Shown piece after piece: positions 14,421 to 21,254 of a stretch of DNA of 22,164 bases. The position numbers were made by a program, and so were the translations under genes. Location of the stretch: NCBI GenBank assembly GCA_002369075.1, contig DFEG01000032.1, positions 1 through 22,164 of the forward strand, in the 5' to 3' direction. The notes beneath the pieces were generated by a model. It worked only from the letters and a program-made list of their open reading frames with translations, searched no databases and had not been told where the DNA came from. The number at the start of each line of letters is the position of its first letter. Position 1 is the stretch's first letter. The stretch comes from Bacteroidales bacterium UBA3808. Its GTDB lineage: Bacteria > Bacteroidota > Bacteroidia > Bacteroidales > Paludibacteraceae.

Positions 14421-16457
14421 AATGATTTGGTAAGTCAGGTCTTTGCGATTGATGATGACGGTCACTTTCTCGCCCAGATAGACACGCTGGTACACGATCT
14501 CGTCGGGACGGTCAATCAGCGGAATAAAATCGCCGTACAGCAACGGCATGGAGTTCCGGCGGAGATGGATCAGTTCCGCTACTTTCTCACGCAGGTTGCG
14601 CTCGTCCAGACTCAGCGTCTCGAACCGCATCATATGACGGTTGTCGGGGTCGTTGCCGCCTACCTCGCCGTACTCGTCGCCCTGATAGATACAGGGTACA
14701 CCGGGCAGCGTCATGTTCAGCACCTCTAACAGCAACGCGCGTTTGTATGCCTTCTCCGCATCGCCGATACCAATCTCCTGCGTCCAGCCCTCTTCCTTGC
14801 CTTGGCTGTTGATGTCTATCGCGCCGCCTGCGATGGAGGCAAAACGGATCTGGTCGTGGTTGCCGGAGATATTACCCATGGTGTGGTGCGCGCCGTAGGT
14901 ACGGAGCGAGGTCAGCTCGTTTTGCATGATCTGGTCCATTCCCGTCAGCCCGCAGAGTGCCTCCCGAGCCGTGAAATAGACATTGAAATCAAACTGGGCG
15001 TTGAGCATGCCGCTCTTGACATAACTGCCGATGAGCTCGGGGCTGCCGTAGGTCTCGCCGATCATCCAGACCGGTCTGCCCGGCCAGCGGGTGGCGATCT
15101 TCTGGCCCAACATCCGCCAGTAACCCTCGGGTATATGCTTGCAGGCGTCGTGGCGGTAGCCGTCCAGATCGTAGTGGGCGAGCCAGTACAAAGCGCTGTC
15201 CGTCATCGCCTCGCACACTTCCTTGCGCTCCAGATCGAGCGTGGGGATATGCCTGTCAAACCAGGTCGTCAAACGTGCCTCGTCCCACAATTCGAAGTTC
15301 CTTCTGCCGTCCGGCAAAATGGAGTCGGTGTGCCAGTCGGGGTGCGCCTGAAGCGTCGGAGAATTGATGTGCATGTGGTTGGCAACGTAGTCCAGCACTA
15401 CGTTTATTCCGTGCGCGTGCGCGCTGTCTAATAAGGTGTGCAGCTCCTGCGGCGTGCCGAAACGGTCGTCTAACTTGGTCGCAAAAATAGGCCAGTAACC
15501 GTGGTAACCGCTGAACTTGGTATAGGTCTTGGTACTGTCGTATTTGTTGCCGTTCTTGAACTGATAGCACCCCCAAGCGTCCCACGGGTTCTGGGTAATC
15601 GGGCTGATCCACAGCGTGTTCACGCCCAGTCGGTCGAAATAGCCATCGCTGATCTTCGCCGTGATACCGGCCAGGTCGCCTCCCTGATAATCCACGATGT
15701 CGAGCACCTCCGGGCTGTTCATCTTCCAGTCATTGGCGGTATTGCCGTTATGGAAACGGTCGATGAGAATGGAGTAGAGCACCTGCGCCTGCTGGTCGTG
15801 GCGGTCGAGTTGGCTTGCATCCGTCACGATCTTGCCGTCCTGCAAGGGGAACAAGAGGTCATTGTAGAGGTAGGTCTCGTCCTCCGCGAAGATCCGCAGA
15901 TACGTGCGGCCCGTGAGGTCCAAGCCGCCTTTGGAGATGCCGGAGATGTCCAGCGTCCACGTGCCGTCCTCTTCCGCTTGCCAGAGAGTGTGGTCAATAA
16001 GCGTGTTCTGGATATATGCCTCGAAACTCGGGTTGCTTACTGCGTCATAGAAACCCACGCGCAGCGTGTCATACGCGTAACCGAGGGAGATCAGTGCCTG
16101 ACGGACCGGTTTGGCGGGAAGGACAGGGATGGCGAAACTGCCGCTCTTGTCATGGAAAGTCAGGGCATGAATAGACCTGTCGCGGTTCACTATGTCCATT
16201 TCCCTTAACACATGAGGCGTGCCGGTGAGGTTCAGACACTCGATCGCCTCGCCGGCGGTCCACTGCAGCCCTTCCCAATAACCGGTGTCGCCATATAAAA
16301 CCGGAACGTAATCCGTCAGAACCACATGCATCGTGTCTGCCGTCATGCGGACAGGCATGATCGGTTGCGACGCCGCAATCTGCTGTGCAGCGTAATGAGG
16401 CTTGTTGCAGCCCGCCAATAGCAATGCTGAAAAGATAAAAAGAACCGTTTTTCTCAT
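14412..16457 (-). CDS. GH13 alpha-amylase family lipoprotein with N-terminal beta domain, 681 aa
   Basis: The lipoprotein signal is MRKTVLFIFSALLLAGC (Cys17). Residues about 35-210 form a beta-rich N-terminal module, followed by a GH13 barrel. The barrel has region I DYVANH (356-361), region II YRHD with nucleophile Asp437, region III GETY with Glu468, and region IV GNHD with His534-Asp535. The architecture is like neopullulanase/cyclomaltodextrinase-type enzymes (SusA-like), but exact specificity is not readable. The frame is open to 16520, but a start there would lie upstream of the -7 box at 16478-16485, so the ATG at 16457, followed directly by a lipoprotein signal, is used. It is the first gene of a two-gene glucan-degrading operon. 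Confidence 0.9.
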   Translation of the reverse strand: MRKTVLFIFSALLLAGCNKPHYAAQQIAASQPIMPVRMTADTMHVVLTDYVPVLYGDTGYWEGLQWTAGEAIECLNLTGTPHVLREMDIVNRDRSIHALTFHDKSGSFAIPVLPAKPVRQALISLGYAYDTLRVGFYDAVSNPSFEAYIQNTLIDHTLWQAEEDGTWTLDISGISKGGLDLTGRTYLRIFAEDETYLYNDLLFPLQDGKIVTDASQLDRHDQQAQVLYSILIDRFHNGNTANDWKMNSPEVLDIVDYQGGDLAGITAKISDGYFDRLGVNTLWISPITQNPWDAWGCYQFKNGNKYDSTKTYTKFSGYHGYWPIFATKLDDRFGTPQELHTLLDSAHAHGINVVLDYVANHMHINSPTLQAHPDWHTDSILPDGRRNFELWDEARLTTWFDRHIPTLDLERKEVCEAMTDSALYWLAHYDLDGYRHDACKHIPEGYWRMLGQKIATRWPGRPVWMIGETYGSPELIGSYVKSGMLNAQFDFNVYFTAREALCGLTGMDQIMQNELTSLRTYGAHHTMGNISGNHDQIRFASIAGGAIDINSQGKEEGWTQEIGIGDAEKAYKRALLLEVLNMTLPGVPCIYQGDEYGEVGGNDPDNRHMMRFETLSLDERNLREKVAELIHLRRNSMPLLYGDFIPLIDRPDEIVYQRVYLGEKVTVIINRKDLTYQIIED

Positions 16458-16477
16458 AGTATTCACATTTTGCGTTG

Positions 16478-16509
16478 CAAAATTACTGCTTTTTTTTGGA
16501 ATATGCAAG
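16478..16509 (-). promoter_or_regulatory. Promoter of the GH13 operon
   Basis: On the minus strand there is CTTG (16506-16509), a 20-bp spacer and TAATTTTG (16478-16485). The pattern fits TAnnTTTG and places the transcription start about 14 nt before the ATG at 16457. Confidence 0.75.
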
Positions 16510-16557
16510 TGTCTTTTCATTTTTTGTCATTTTCTTACACTTTTCACCCCCGAAAAA

Positions 16558-16589
16558 TTTGCATTTATGAAATTTTTGTTGTATCTTTG
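16558..16589 (+). promoter_or_regulatory. Orphan forward promoter
   Basis: TTTG (16558-16561), a 20-bp spacer and TATCTTTG (16582-16589) give a full consensus match. Transcription would begin near 16596 and run toward pdxJ, about 310 bp away, with no credible gene in between. The sequence around it, including 20 bp past the start site, closely resembles the pdxJ promoter 296 bp downstream. Confidence 0.75.
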
Positions 16590-16682
16590 CATCGGATTTG
16601 AGAAAAGTGCAGATTTGCCTGTCTTGGCGGATGCATCAAGTCCTTTCCCTCCCTTTCTCGTTACGGTGACGTTAGCTTAGCA

Positions 16683-16722
16683 ACCCACTAACGACCCACT
16701 AATCACCCACTAATCACCCACT
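16683..16722. repeat. 11-bp tandem repeat
   Basis: The core ACCCACT recurs at 16683, 16694, 16705 and 16716 with an exact 11-bp period (unit close to ACCCACTAATC). The period equals that of the unrelated repeat upstream of fbp. Confidence 0.85.
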
Positions 16723-16853
16723 CTGAGTCTTACAAAAGAGCGGTGAGGAGTGAGGAGGACACCCCCCAGCCCCCTCTGCGTCTCTACATAGACCGCCTAA
16801 TCATGCCTATTTCTGCCTAAAGTGGCATAATCTGGCATATTTCTGCAAAAAAA

Positions 16854-16885
16854 CTTGCATATGTGCAATTTTTGTTGTAACTTTG
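16854..16885 (+). promoter_or_regulatory. Promoter of the pdxJ-exbB-exbD-tonB operon
   Basis: CTTG (16854-16857), a 20-bp spacer and TAACTTTG (16878-16885) put the start near 16892, about 16 nt before the pdxJ ATG at 16908. It is part of the element shared with 5419-5475. Confidence 0.85.
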
Positions 16886-16907
16886 CAGCGGATTTAGAAA
16901 AAGAGCG

Positions 16908-17621
16908 ATGACAAAGCTAAGTGTTAATATCAACAAGGTGGCCACGCTGCGCAATGCGCGCGGCGGGAACATGCCTGACGTACAGCGTTTTGCGGTGGAT
17001 TGCGAGTTGTTCGGTGCGCAAGGCATCACCGTTCATCCGCGTCCGGACGAGCGGCACATCCGCAAAGAGGACGTTTATCAGTTGAAGTCGATGGTCAAGA
17101 CCGAGCTGAATGTGGAGGGTAACCCGACGGACGAGTTTCTGGCGCTGGTGACGGATATCCGTCCGACGCAGGTGACTCTGGTTCCGGACGACCCTAACCA
17201 ACTGACCTCCAACCACGGTTGGGACACACGGCGACACCTCGATTTTCTGAAAGGAGTAGTGAACCAGTTGCACGCCTACCGGATCCGTGTGAGTATCTTT
17301 GTGGACCCGGATCCCGTAATGGTGGAGTATGCGCTGCGCACCGGTGCAGACCGTGTCGAACTCTATACGGGGCCGTACGCGGAGATGTATCAAGAGGACC
17401 CCAAAAAGGCGATAGAGAAATACCGTCCGGCGGCAGAGAAAGCCCATGAGTTGGGCTTGGGCATGAACGCCGGGCACGACCTGAACCTCAAGAACCTGAA
17501 GCCTTTTATCCAGGCTTTCCCATGGACGGCAGAGGTCTCCATCGGTCACGCCATCATCTGCGACGCCCTCTATCTCGGCATCCAGGAAACTATACAGGAA
17601 TATTTGGAATTATTGAAATAA
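16908..17621 (+). CDS. pdxJ: Pyridoxine 5'-phosphate synthase
   Basis: PdxJ condenses 1-deoxyxylulose-5-phosphate with 3-amino-1-hydroxyacetone phosphate to pyridoxine-5'-phosphate in DXP-dependent vitamin B6 synthesis. The 237-residue TIM-barrel protein has the family signature LSVNINKVATLRNARGG at its start. It also has TVHPRPDERHI around His43, NVEGNP with Glu70, ELYTGPYAE, and NAGHDLN with His190. His43 and Glu70 match the catalytic residues I recall for the E. coli enzyme, where the third is His191. Promoter, start codon and length all agree. It heads a tight cluster (exbB starts one base after its stop) with the TonB energising system. I recall this gene order as common in Bacteroidales, but it has no obvious biochemical link. 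Confidence 0.97.
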   Translation: MTKLSVNINKVATLRNARGGNMPDVQRFAVDCELFGAQGITVHPRPDERHIRKEDVYQLKSMVKTELNVEGNPTDEFLALVTDIRPTQVTLVPDDPNQLTSNHGWDTRRHLDFLKGVVNQLHAYRIRVSIFVDPDPVMVEYALRTGADRVELYTGPYAEMYQEDPKKAIEKYRPAAEKAHELGLGMNAGHDLNLKNLKPFIQAFPWTAEVSIGHAIICDALYLGIQETIQEYLELLK

Positions 17622-17622
17622 T

Positions 17623-18315
17623 ATGTTACTACAAATTGACACAATTGCCCTTGAAGAGGCGATGACGGAGGCTGTAGAGCCCGCACAAGAAACGTCTATT
17701 AACTTATGGGAAATGGCGCAGTACGGTGGCTGGATCATGGTGATTTTGGCTATTCTGCTCGCCGTGGCTTGCTATATATTCATTGCCCGTCTGGTGGTAA
17801 TCAAACAGGCGACGCGCGAAGACAAGTCCTTCATGGACCGCATCCGCGACTATATCCACGAGGGTAAGATCGACTCCGCGCTGAACCTCTGCAAGCAGAC
17901 CGACACGCCTTCGGCACACATGATCGAGAAGGGTATCACCCGTATCGGCCGTCCGATGCAAGACGTGCAGGTCGCGATTGAGAACGTAGGCAACCTGGAG
18001 GTCGGCCGTCTGGAGAAAGGGCTGGTGATCATGGCTACCATCGCTGCCGGAGCTCCGATGCTCGGATTCTTAGGTACGGTGTTGGGTATGGTGCAGACGT
18101 TCTACAACATGGCACAGACCTCCGGCGGCATGATTGAGATGAGTGCCCTCTCGACGGGTATGTACCAGGCGATGGTGACCACCATCGGCGGTCTGATTGT
18201 CGGTATTCTGGCGATGTTCGCATACAACTACCTCGTCGCCCGTATTGACCGCGTAGTACGTCTCCTTGAGAGCCGTACACTGGAGTTCATGGATCTTCTT
18301 AACGAACCTGCATAA
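17623..18315 (+). CDS. exbB: ExbB/TolQ/MotA-family proton channel protein
   Basis: This is an inner-membrane component of the proton-driven complex that energises TonB-dependent transporters. The 230-residue protein has three membrane segments, at about 36-57, 133-157 and 181-203, with a cytoplasmic loop between the first and second. This is the ExbB arrangement. The stretch GAPMLGFLGTVLGMVQTF in the second membrane segment and TTIGGLIVGILAMFAYNYL in the third are the conserved channel-forming regions. The gene starts one base after pdxJ and is followed one base later by exbD. ExbB and TolQ cannot be fully separated by eye; the adjacent tonB favours ExbB. Confidence 0.92.
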   Translation: MLLQIDTIALEEAMTEAVEPAQETSINLWEMAQYGGWIMVILAILLAVACYIFIARLVVIKQATREDKSFMDRIRDYIHEGKIDSALNLCKQTDTPSAHMIEKGITRIGRPMQDVQVAIENVGNLEVGRLEKGLVIMATIAAGAPMLGFLGTVLGMVQTFYNMAQTSGGMIEMSALSTGMYQAMVTTIGGLIVGILAMFAYNYLVARIDRVVRLLESRTLEFMDLLNEPA

Positions 18316-18316
18316 T

Positions 18317-18724
18317 ATGGCATTGAAAAGACGCAATAGGGTGGAAGCGACGTTCGCAATGAGTTCCATGACGGACCTGGTGTTTCTTTTGCTCCTGTTC
18401 TTCGTCATGGCATCCACGATGTCGTCCCCCAATGACATAAAGATCAACCTGCCGACTTCGCGCGCACAGAAAGTGTCGAGACCGCAGGTAGCCAAGGTGT
18501 CGATTGACAATTTAGGCAATTATTACGTGGCGCTCGGCAAGCAGAAACCGGTTCAGATAGATCCTGAGAACTTAGAGAGTTACCTGAGCACCATCCAGGC
18601 CTCCGACACCACGATGTACATCGCGCTGCATGCCGACGAGGATGTGGCGTACAAAGAGGTGGTGCGCGTGCTCGACATCGCCAATGAACATAAGATGAAG
18701 TTGGTCGTAGCCACAAAACGGTAG
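18317..18724 (+). CDS. exbD: ExbD/TolR-family biopolymer transport protein
   Basis: This is the partner of ExbB in the proton channel: a short cytoplasmic head, one membrane helix and a periplasmic domain. The product is 135 residues from the ATG at 18317 (MALKRRNRVEATF). The frame is open 51 bp further up, but only inside exbB, and a basic head directly before the helix is what the family shows. The helix spans about 17-34 and starts MTDLVFLLLLFF, with Asp20 in the place of the essential membrane aspartate. The C-terminal part (VVRVLDIANEHKMKLVVATK) is the usual ExbD end. No proline-rich linker is obvious. Confidence 0.92.
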   Translation: MALKRRNRVEATFAMSSMTDLVFLLLLFFVMASTMSSPNDIKINLPTSRAQKVSRPQVAKVSIDNLGNYYVALGKQKPVQIDPENLESYLSTIQASDTTMYIALHADEDVAYKEVVRVLDIANEHKMKLVVATKR

Positions 18725-18762
18725 TTTGGAGTCTTAAGAAATTATTTCTGCCACAAAACGGT
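18710..18762 (+). repeat. 13-bp direct repeat around the exbD-tonB gap
   Basis: GCCACAAAACGGT occurs at 18710-18722 (the last exbD codons and the start of its stop) and again at 18750-18762 (running into the tonB GTG). The copies are 40 bp apart and bracket the whole intergenic gap. Confidence 0.8.
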
Positions 18763-19513
18763 GACAAAAAAACAAGAACGACATATAACAGCTGCGGTAG
18801 GAACCGTCCTTTTTCTGCTGATAGTAGTGTTGCTGCTATGGTTCATCCGTTTGGAAGCCGTGGCACCGGAGCAGGAAGAAGGGATCGAGATAGCTTTCGT
18901 AGAGGAGATACCCAACACCGGCGGCTATCGGTCCGAGACCGTTGATCCGACGGCAGTGCCGGAAGATGCACCTTCAGCACCTGCCGCTCCGTCCGTCAGT
19001 CAGCCGACGCCCGTTCCGCCGGCAGAGCATATACTCTCCGAGGAAGAGACATTAGCCATGGAGCGCGCGCGCAAGGAGAAAGAGGAACGTGAGGCGGCTG
19101 AGCGTGCCCGCAAGCAGAAAGAGGCGGAGGCAAAAGCGAAAGCCAACGCCATGGCAGGGCTCTTCGGTAATACAGGCACCAACACCGGTTCGGGCAGTAC
19201 ACAAGGAAGCGGCGTGAAAGGCAACCCTGTAGGACGCGGCACCTCCGGTGGCAACAGCTGGAACCTATCCGGACGAGGAATCAAAGGAACCCTTCCGCAG
19301 CCGTCCAACAACTTTAATCAGGAAGGGAAAGTGGTGGTACAGATCCGTGTGAACGCGGCGGGTAATGTGATAGACGCGCGCGAGACGACCGGAGGTACCA
19401 TCTCAGACAAACAAACGATACAAGTAGCCCTGGAGGCGGCGCGGAGAGCGAAGTTCACCGAGGGCGACCATGACCAGATCGGAACAATTACCTATATATT
19501 CAAGATTAATTAA
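18761..19513 (+). CDS. tonB: TonB energy-transducing protein
   Basis: TonB spans the periplasm and delivers ExbB/ExbD energy to outer-membrane TonB-dependent receptors (SusC-type nutrient importers in this phylum). The 250-residue protein has a basic head, one membrane helix (10-29), a Pro/Ala-rich segment, and a highly charged Glu/Lys/Arg/Ala helix (about 93-130) that probably forms a coiled coil. A Gly/Ser/Asn-rich flexible linker follows, and then a TonB C-terminal domain (about 175-250) with GKVVVQIRVNAAGNVIDA and a final GTITYIFKI. The start is GTG at 18761; no in-frame ATG exists before the membrane helix ends. The start codon lies within the second copy of the 13-bp repeat shared with the exbD end. 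Confidence 0.88.
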   Translation: MTKKQERHITAAVGTVLFLLIVVLLLWFIRLEAVAPEQEEGIEIAFVEEIPNTGGYRSETVDPTAVPEDAPSAPAAPSVSQPTPVPPAEHILSEEETLAMERARKEKEEREAAERARKQKEAEAKAKANAMAGLFGNTGTNTGSGSTQGSGVKGNPVGRGTSGGNSWNLSGRGIKGTLPQPSNNFNQEGKVVVQIRVNAAGNVIDARETTGGTISDKQTIQVALEAARRAKFTEGDHDQIGTITYIFKIN

Positions 19514-19535
19514 GCGTTAAGAATTATGAATTACT
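19508..19535 (+). repeat. Degenerate heptamer array across the tonB/DJ-1 junction
   Basis: Four loose 7-bp units (AATTAAG, CGTTAAG and relatives) run from the tonB stop over the 12-bp gap into the first codons of the next gene. It is the weakest of the junction arrays and could be chance in AT-rich sequence. Confidence 0.4.
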
Positions 19536-20053
19536 TGTTTCTTGACAATGGTTTCGAGGAAATCGAGGCTATCACAACGATTGACTTGCTCCGCCGTGCC
19601 AACATTGCGGTGACGACAGTCTCCATTACGGGAAACCCAATGGTACTCGGTGCGCACAACATTGCGGTCGAGGCAGACGGACTGATTGAAAGGATCGATT
19701 TCTCGGATGCAGAGATGTTAATCCTTCCCGGCGGGCAGACCAAGTTAGGTGACTGTTCGGCGCTTTGTGACCTGCTCGTTGAGCACAACAAAGCCGACAA
19801 ACTGATTGCGGCTATCTGTGCTGCTCCGATGGTACTCGGCAAATTAGGTATTCTGAAAGGCAAGCAGGCAACGTGTTACCCGGGTTGTCAGGAACCGCTC
19901 GGCGAAAGCTATGTGGGCGGTCTGGTGGTTGAGTCAAAGAACATCATCACCGCCAAAGGTCCGGGGCTCAGTTCCGATTTCGCGTTCTGTATCATTGAGC
20001 GCCTCGCCGGCTCTGACGCAGCAGACGCTGTTTATGATGCGGCGCAGTACTGA
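19526..20053 (+). CDS. DJ-1/PfpI family protein
   Basis: This is a 175-residue member of the DJ-1/ThiJ/PfpI superfamily. The fold markers are GFEEIEA at 9-15 (Glu14 in the position that tunes the cysteine), LPGG at 67-70, the nucleophile elbow AAICAAP with Cys98, and a later ITAKGPG. Family members are variously glyoxalase or deglycase-like, stress-protective or chaperone-like, and many are misnamed as thiamine-biosynthesis or protease proteins. The sequence does not decide between these roles. It starts 12 bp after tonB and closes the pdxJ operon. Its terminator lies in the 3' end of the converging queE gene. Confidence 0.9.
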   Translation: MNYLFLDNGFEEIEAITTIDLLRRANIAVTTVSITGNPMVLGAHNIAVEADGLIERIDFSDAEMLILPGGQTKLGDCSALCDLLVEHNKADKLIAAICAAPMVLGKLGILKGKQATCYPGCQEPLGESYVGGLVVESKNIITAKGPGLSSDFAFCIIERLAGSDAADAVYDAAQY

Positions 20054-20080
20054 CAAGCCGTGCACGCGGTGATAACAAAA

Positions 20081-20110
20081 AGCCGGGCTCTTAACGGAGT
20101 CCGGCTATTT
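20081..20110. terminator. Shared terminator of the pdxJ operon and queE
   Basis: AGCCGGGCTC (20081-20090), a six-base loop and GAGTCCGGCT (20097-20106) form a 10-bp stem with one G-T wobble, with A-run and T-run flanks on both sides. The queE stop codon is in the loop, so the right arm is coding sequence for the last queE residues. Confidence 0.85.
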
Positions 20111-20753
20111 TGTGCAGCTGTACGCTGAGCCGCCAGAAAGGGTGGGCGAGGATGTACCGCACGGTGTCGTCCAGATTGTCGTTGCTGTCAATCTCGAAAT
20201 CATCGATACCGCTCTGCAAGAGCCATTCGCCGGTGTATCGCAAGGGCTGTAACATCCAATGTTCCGCCTCCAGCTGGTTTCGCCAGACCTCGGGGTCGTA
20301 ATCTCCGGTATAGACTACTTTGACTTCGTTTACCTTGTGAAGTGCCAAAAGGGTGGGTTTTTCTTCCGTCCCTTTCGAGTGGAGGCTATACGCCATCTTC
20401 GGCGAGCACGTGATCCAGTCAATCCCCTCGGGCAGGGAGTGGGTGCCGTTGGTCTCGATACAGATATAGAATCCCGCTTGGTGGAGCGCGTCAATGAGCT
20501 GATTGTCAACTTGCAGACTCGGTTCGCCGCCCGTCAGCACGCACATCTTGCGCCGTTCGTTGGGCGTGTCATACAGTTCCTGCATAGTGCGAATAATATC
20601 GTCTGCGCTCATCTCTGTATAGTCCGCAAAATCGGTGTCGCACCACGGGCACCGCAGATTGCAGCCGCTAAAGCGAACAAACACAGCGGGAATACCGCTG
20701 TGTGCCCCTTCACCTTGTAGGGTGAAGAATATTTCGTTAACCCTATATTTCAT
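20091..20753 (-). CDS. queE: 7-Carboxy-7-deazaguanine synthase
   Basis: QueE is a radical-SAM enzyme that rearranges 6-carboxytetrahydropterin to 7-carboxy-7-deazaguanine, the third step toward preQ0 and queuosine. The 220-residue protein has NEIFFTLQGEG at the start, the cluster cysteines Cys31, Cys35 and Cys38 (CNLRCPWC), and TGGEP at 74-78, a SAM-binding motif. The start at 20753 (MKYRVNEIF) is preferred over an extension to 20771, which would translate part of the upstream heptamer array. It is the last gene of the que run. Its last codons double as one arm of the shared terminator. Confidence 0.95.
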   Translation of the reverse strand: MKYRVNEIFFTLQGEGAHSGIPAVFVRFSGCNLRCPWCDTDFADYTEMSADDIIRTMQELYDTPNERRKMCVLTGGEPSLQVDNQLIDALHQAGFYICIETNGTHSLPEGIDWITCSPKMAYSLHSKGTEEKPTLLALHKVNEVKVVYTGDYDPEVWRNQLEAEHWMLQPLRYTGEWLLQSGIDDFEIDSNDNLDDTVRYILAHPFWRLSVQLHKIAGLR

Positions 20754-20756
20754 CCT

Positions 20757-20784
20757 TCGTACATTGTACATCGTACATCGTACT
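20757..20784 (-). repeat. Heptamer array filling the queD-queE gap
   Basis: Four 7-bp units (plus-strand TCGTACA, one TTGTACA, one TCGTACT) occupy exactly 28 bp. They abut the last base of the queD stop codon and end three bases before the queE start. Confidence 0.92.
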
Positions 20785-21120
20785 TCATTCGTCTCGCTCG
20801 TAGATGGCTACGTTGCCCTCGGACTCCTGTACGGAAACCTTGTAACAGTTCTCCACGTGGTCGCAAATCCAGCGGGCAATGTTCTCCGCCGAGGGATTGA
20901 CCTCCAGAATCTCGTTAATATACTTGTGGTCAAAGGTATCTTTGACGATCCGTTTGATATGGGTGAAGTCCGTCACCATTCCATCGCAGTTCAGCTCTTT
21001 GGCTTTGCAATAGACGACGATGACCCAGTTGTGACCATGCAGGGACTCGCACTTGCTCTCGTAAGAGAGCATCAGGTTGTGCGCTGCAGAAATCTCTACT
21101 CTTTTCTCTACGTAATACAT
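20785..21120 (-). CDS. queD: 6-Carboxy-5,6,7,8-tetrahydropterin synthase
   Basis: QueD converts dihydroneopterin triphosphate to 6-carboxytetrahydropterin, the first dedicated step toward 7-deazaguanine. The 111-residue T-fold protein has the zinc ligands His14 (SAAH) and His28/His30 (LHGH). The catalytic Cys24 lies just before HGH, Asp64-His65 are in FDHKYIN, and Glu101 is in QESEGN. The start is the ATG at 21120 (MYYVEKRVEIS). A TTG four codons upstream is possible but would add nothing recognisable. The gene is separated from queC by a 134-bp structured element and from queE by a 31-bp repeat-filled gap. Confidence 0.94.
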   Translation of the reverse strand: MYYVEKRVEISAAHNLMLSYESKCESLHGHNWVIVVYCKAKELNCDGMVTDFTHIKRIVKDTFDHKYINEILEVNPSAENIARWICDHVENCYKVSVQESEGNVAIYERDE

Positions 21121-21254
21121 CGCGTTCGGCAATCGGTGTGCATTGGTTTATACCGCTCCGCTAAATAAACGGGCAACCGATGCCTCCGCTCTCCCCACCG
21201 GGTGCACTCCGTTAGCGCCCGTCGGGGACCCCTCTTTGCCGAAGAGGTTTTTAA
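21121..21254. other. Highly foldable element between queC and queD
   Basis: The gap is GC-rich and full of inverted repeats. On the plus strand, GCATTGGTT (21140-21148) pairs with AACCGATGC (21175-21183). TCCCC plus CGGGTGC (21192-21205) pairs with GCGCCCG plus GGGGA (21215-21228) around a 9-base loop. CCTCTT/AAGAGG (21231-21247) is followed by five Ts. There is no gene in it. It may be a repetitive palindromic element, a leader structure for queD, or a small plus-strand RNA with a terminator. No TAnnTTTG promoter was found inside. Confidence 0.6.
21231..21252 (+). terminator. Plus-strand terminator-like hairpin with no plus-strand gene
   Basis: CCTCTT, the loop TGCCG, AAGAGG and then TTTTT make a minimal intrinsic terminator read left to right. 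All flanking genes are on the minus strand, so it has no obvious client apart from a possible antisense or small RNA. It could equally be part of the larger repeat structure. Confidence 0.45.

Larger units (their letters stand above)
16458..16907. other. Gene-free region between the GH13 operon and pdxJ
   Basis: This 450-bp divergent region holds the amylase promoter (16478-16509), an orphan forward promoter (16558-16589), an 11-bp tandem repeat (16683-16722), a C-rich stretch resembling the fbp palindrome flank (16762-16775), degenerate direct repeats of TATTTCTGC (about 16808 and 16839) and the pdxJ promoter (16854-16885). The longest frame across it (to 16680) starts inside the amylase gene and crosses the promoter, so it is not called. 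After the orphan promoter the only ATG-led frame I see is about 12 codons. Confidence 0.7.

Noticed and set aside
16402..16680. A 92-codon plus-strand frame between the amylase and pdxJ genes
   Set aside because: It starts inside the antisense amylase gene and crosses two promoter boxes, and its hydrophobic look comes from T-rich promoter DNA. No start codon follows the orphan promoter in that frame.
21121..21254. Known preQ1 riboswitch
   Set aside because: The short preQ1-I aptamer pattern is not recognisable, and the element lies mid-operon rather than ahead of the first gene. I keep it only as an unexplained structured element.
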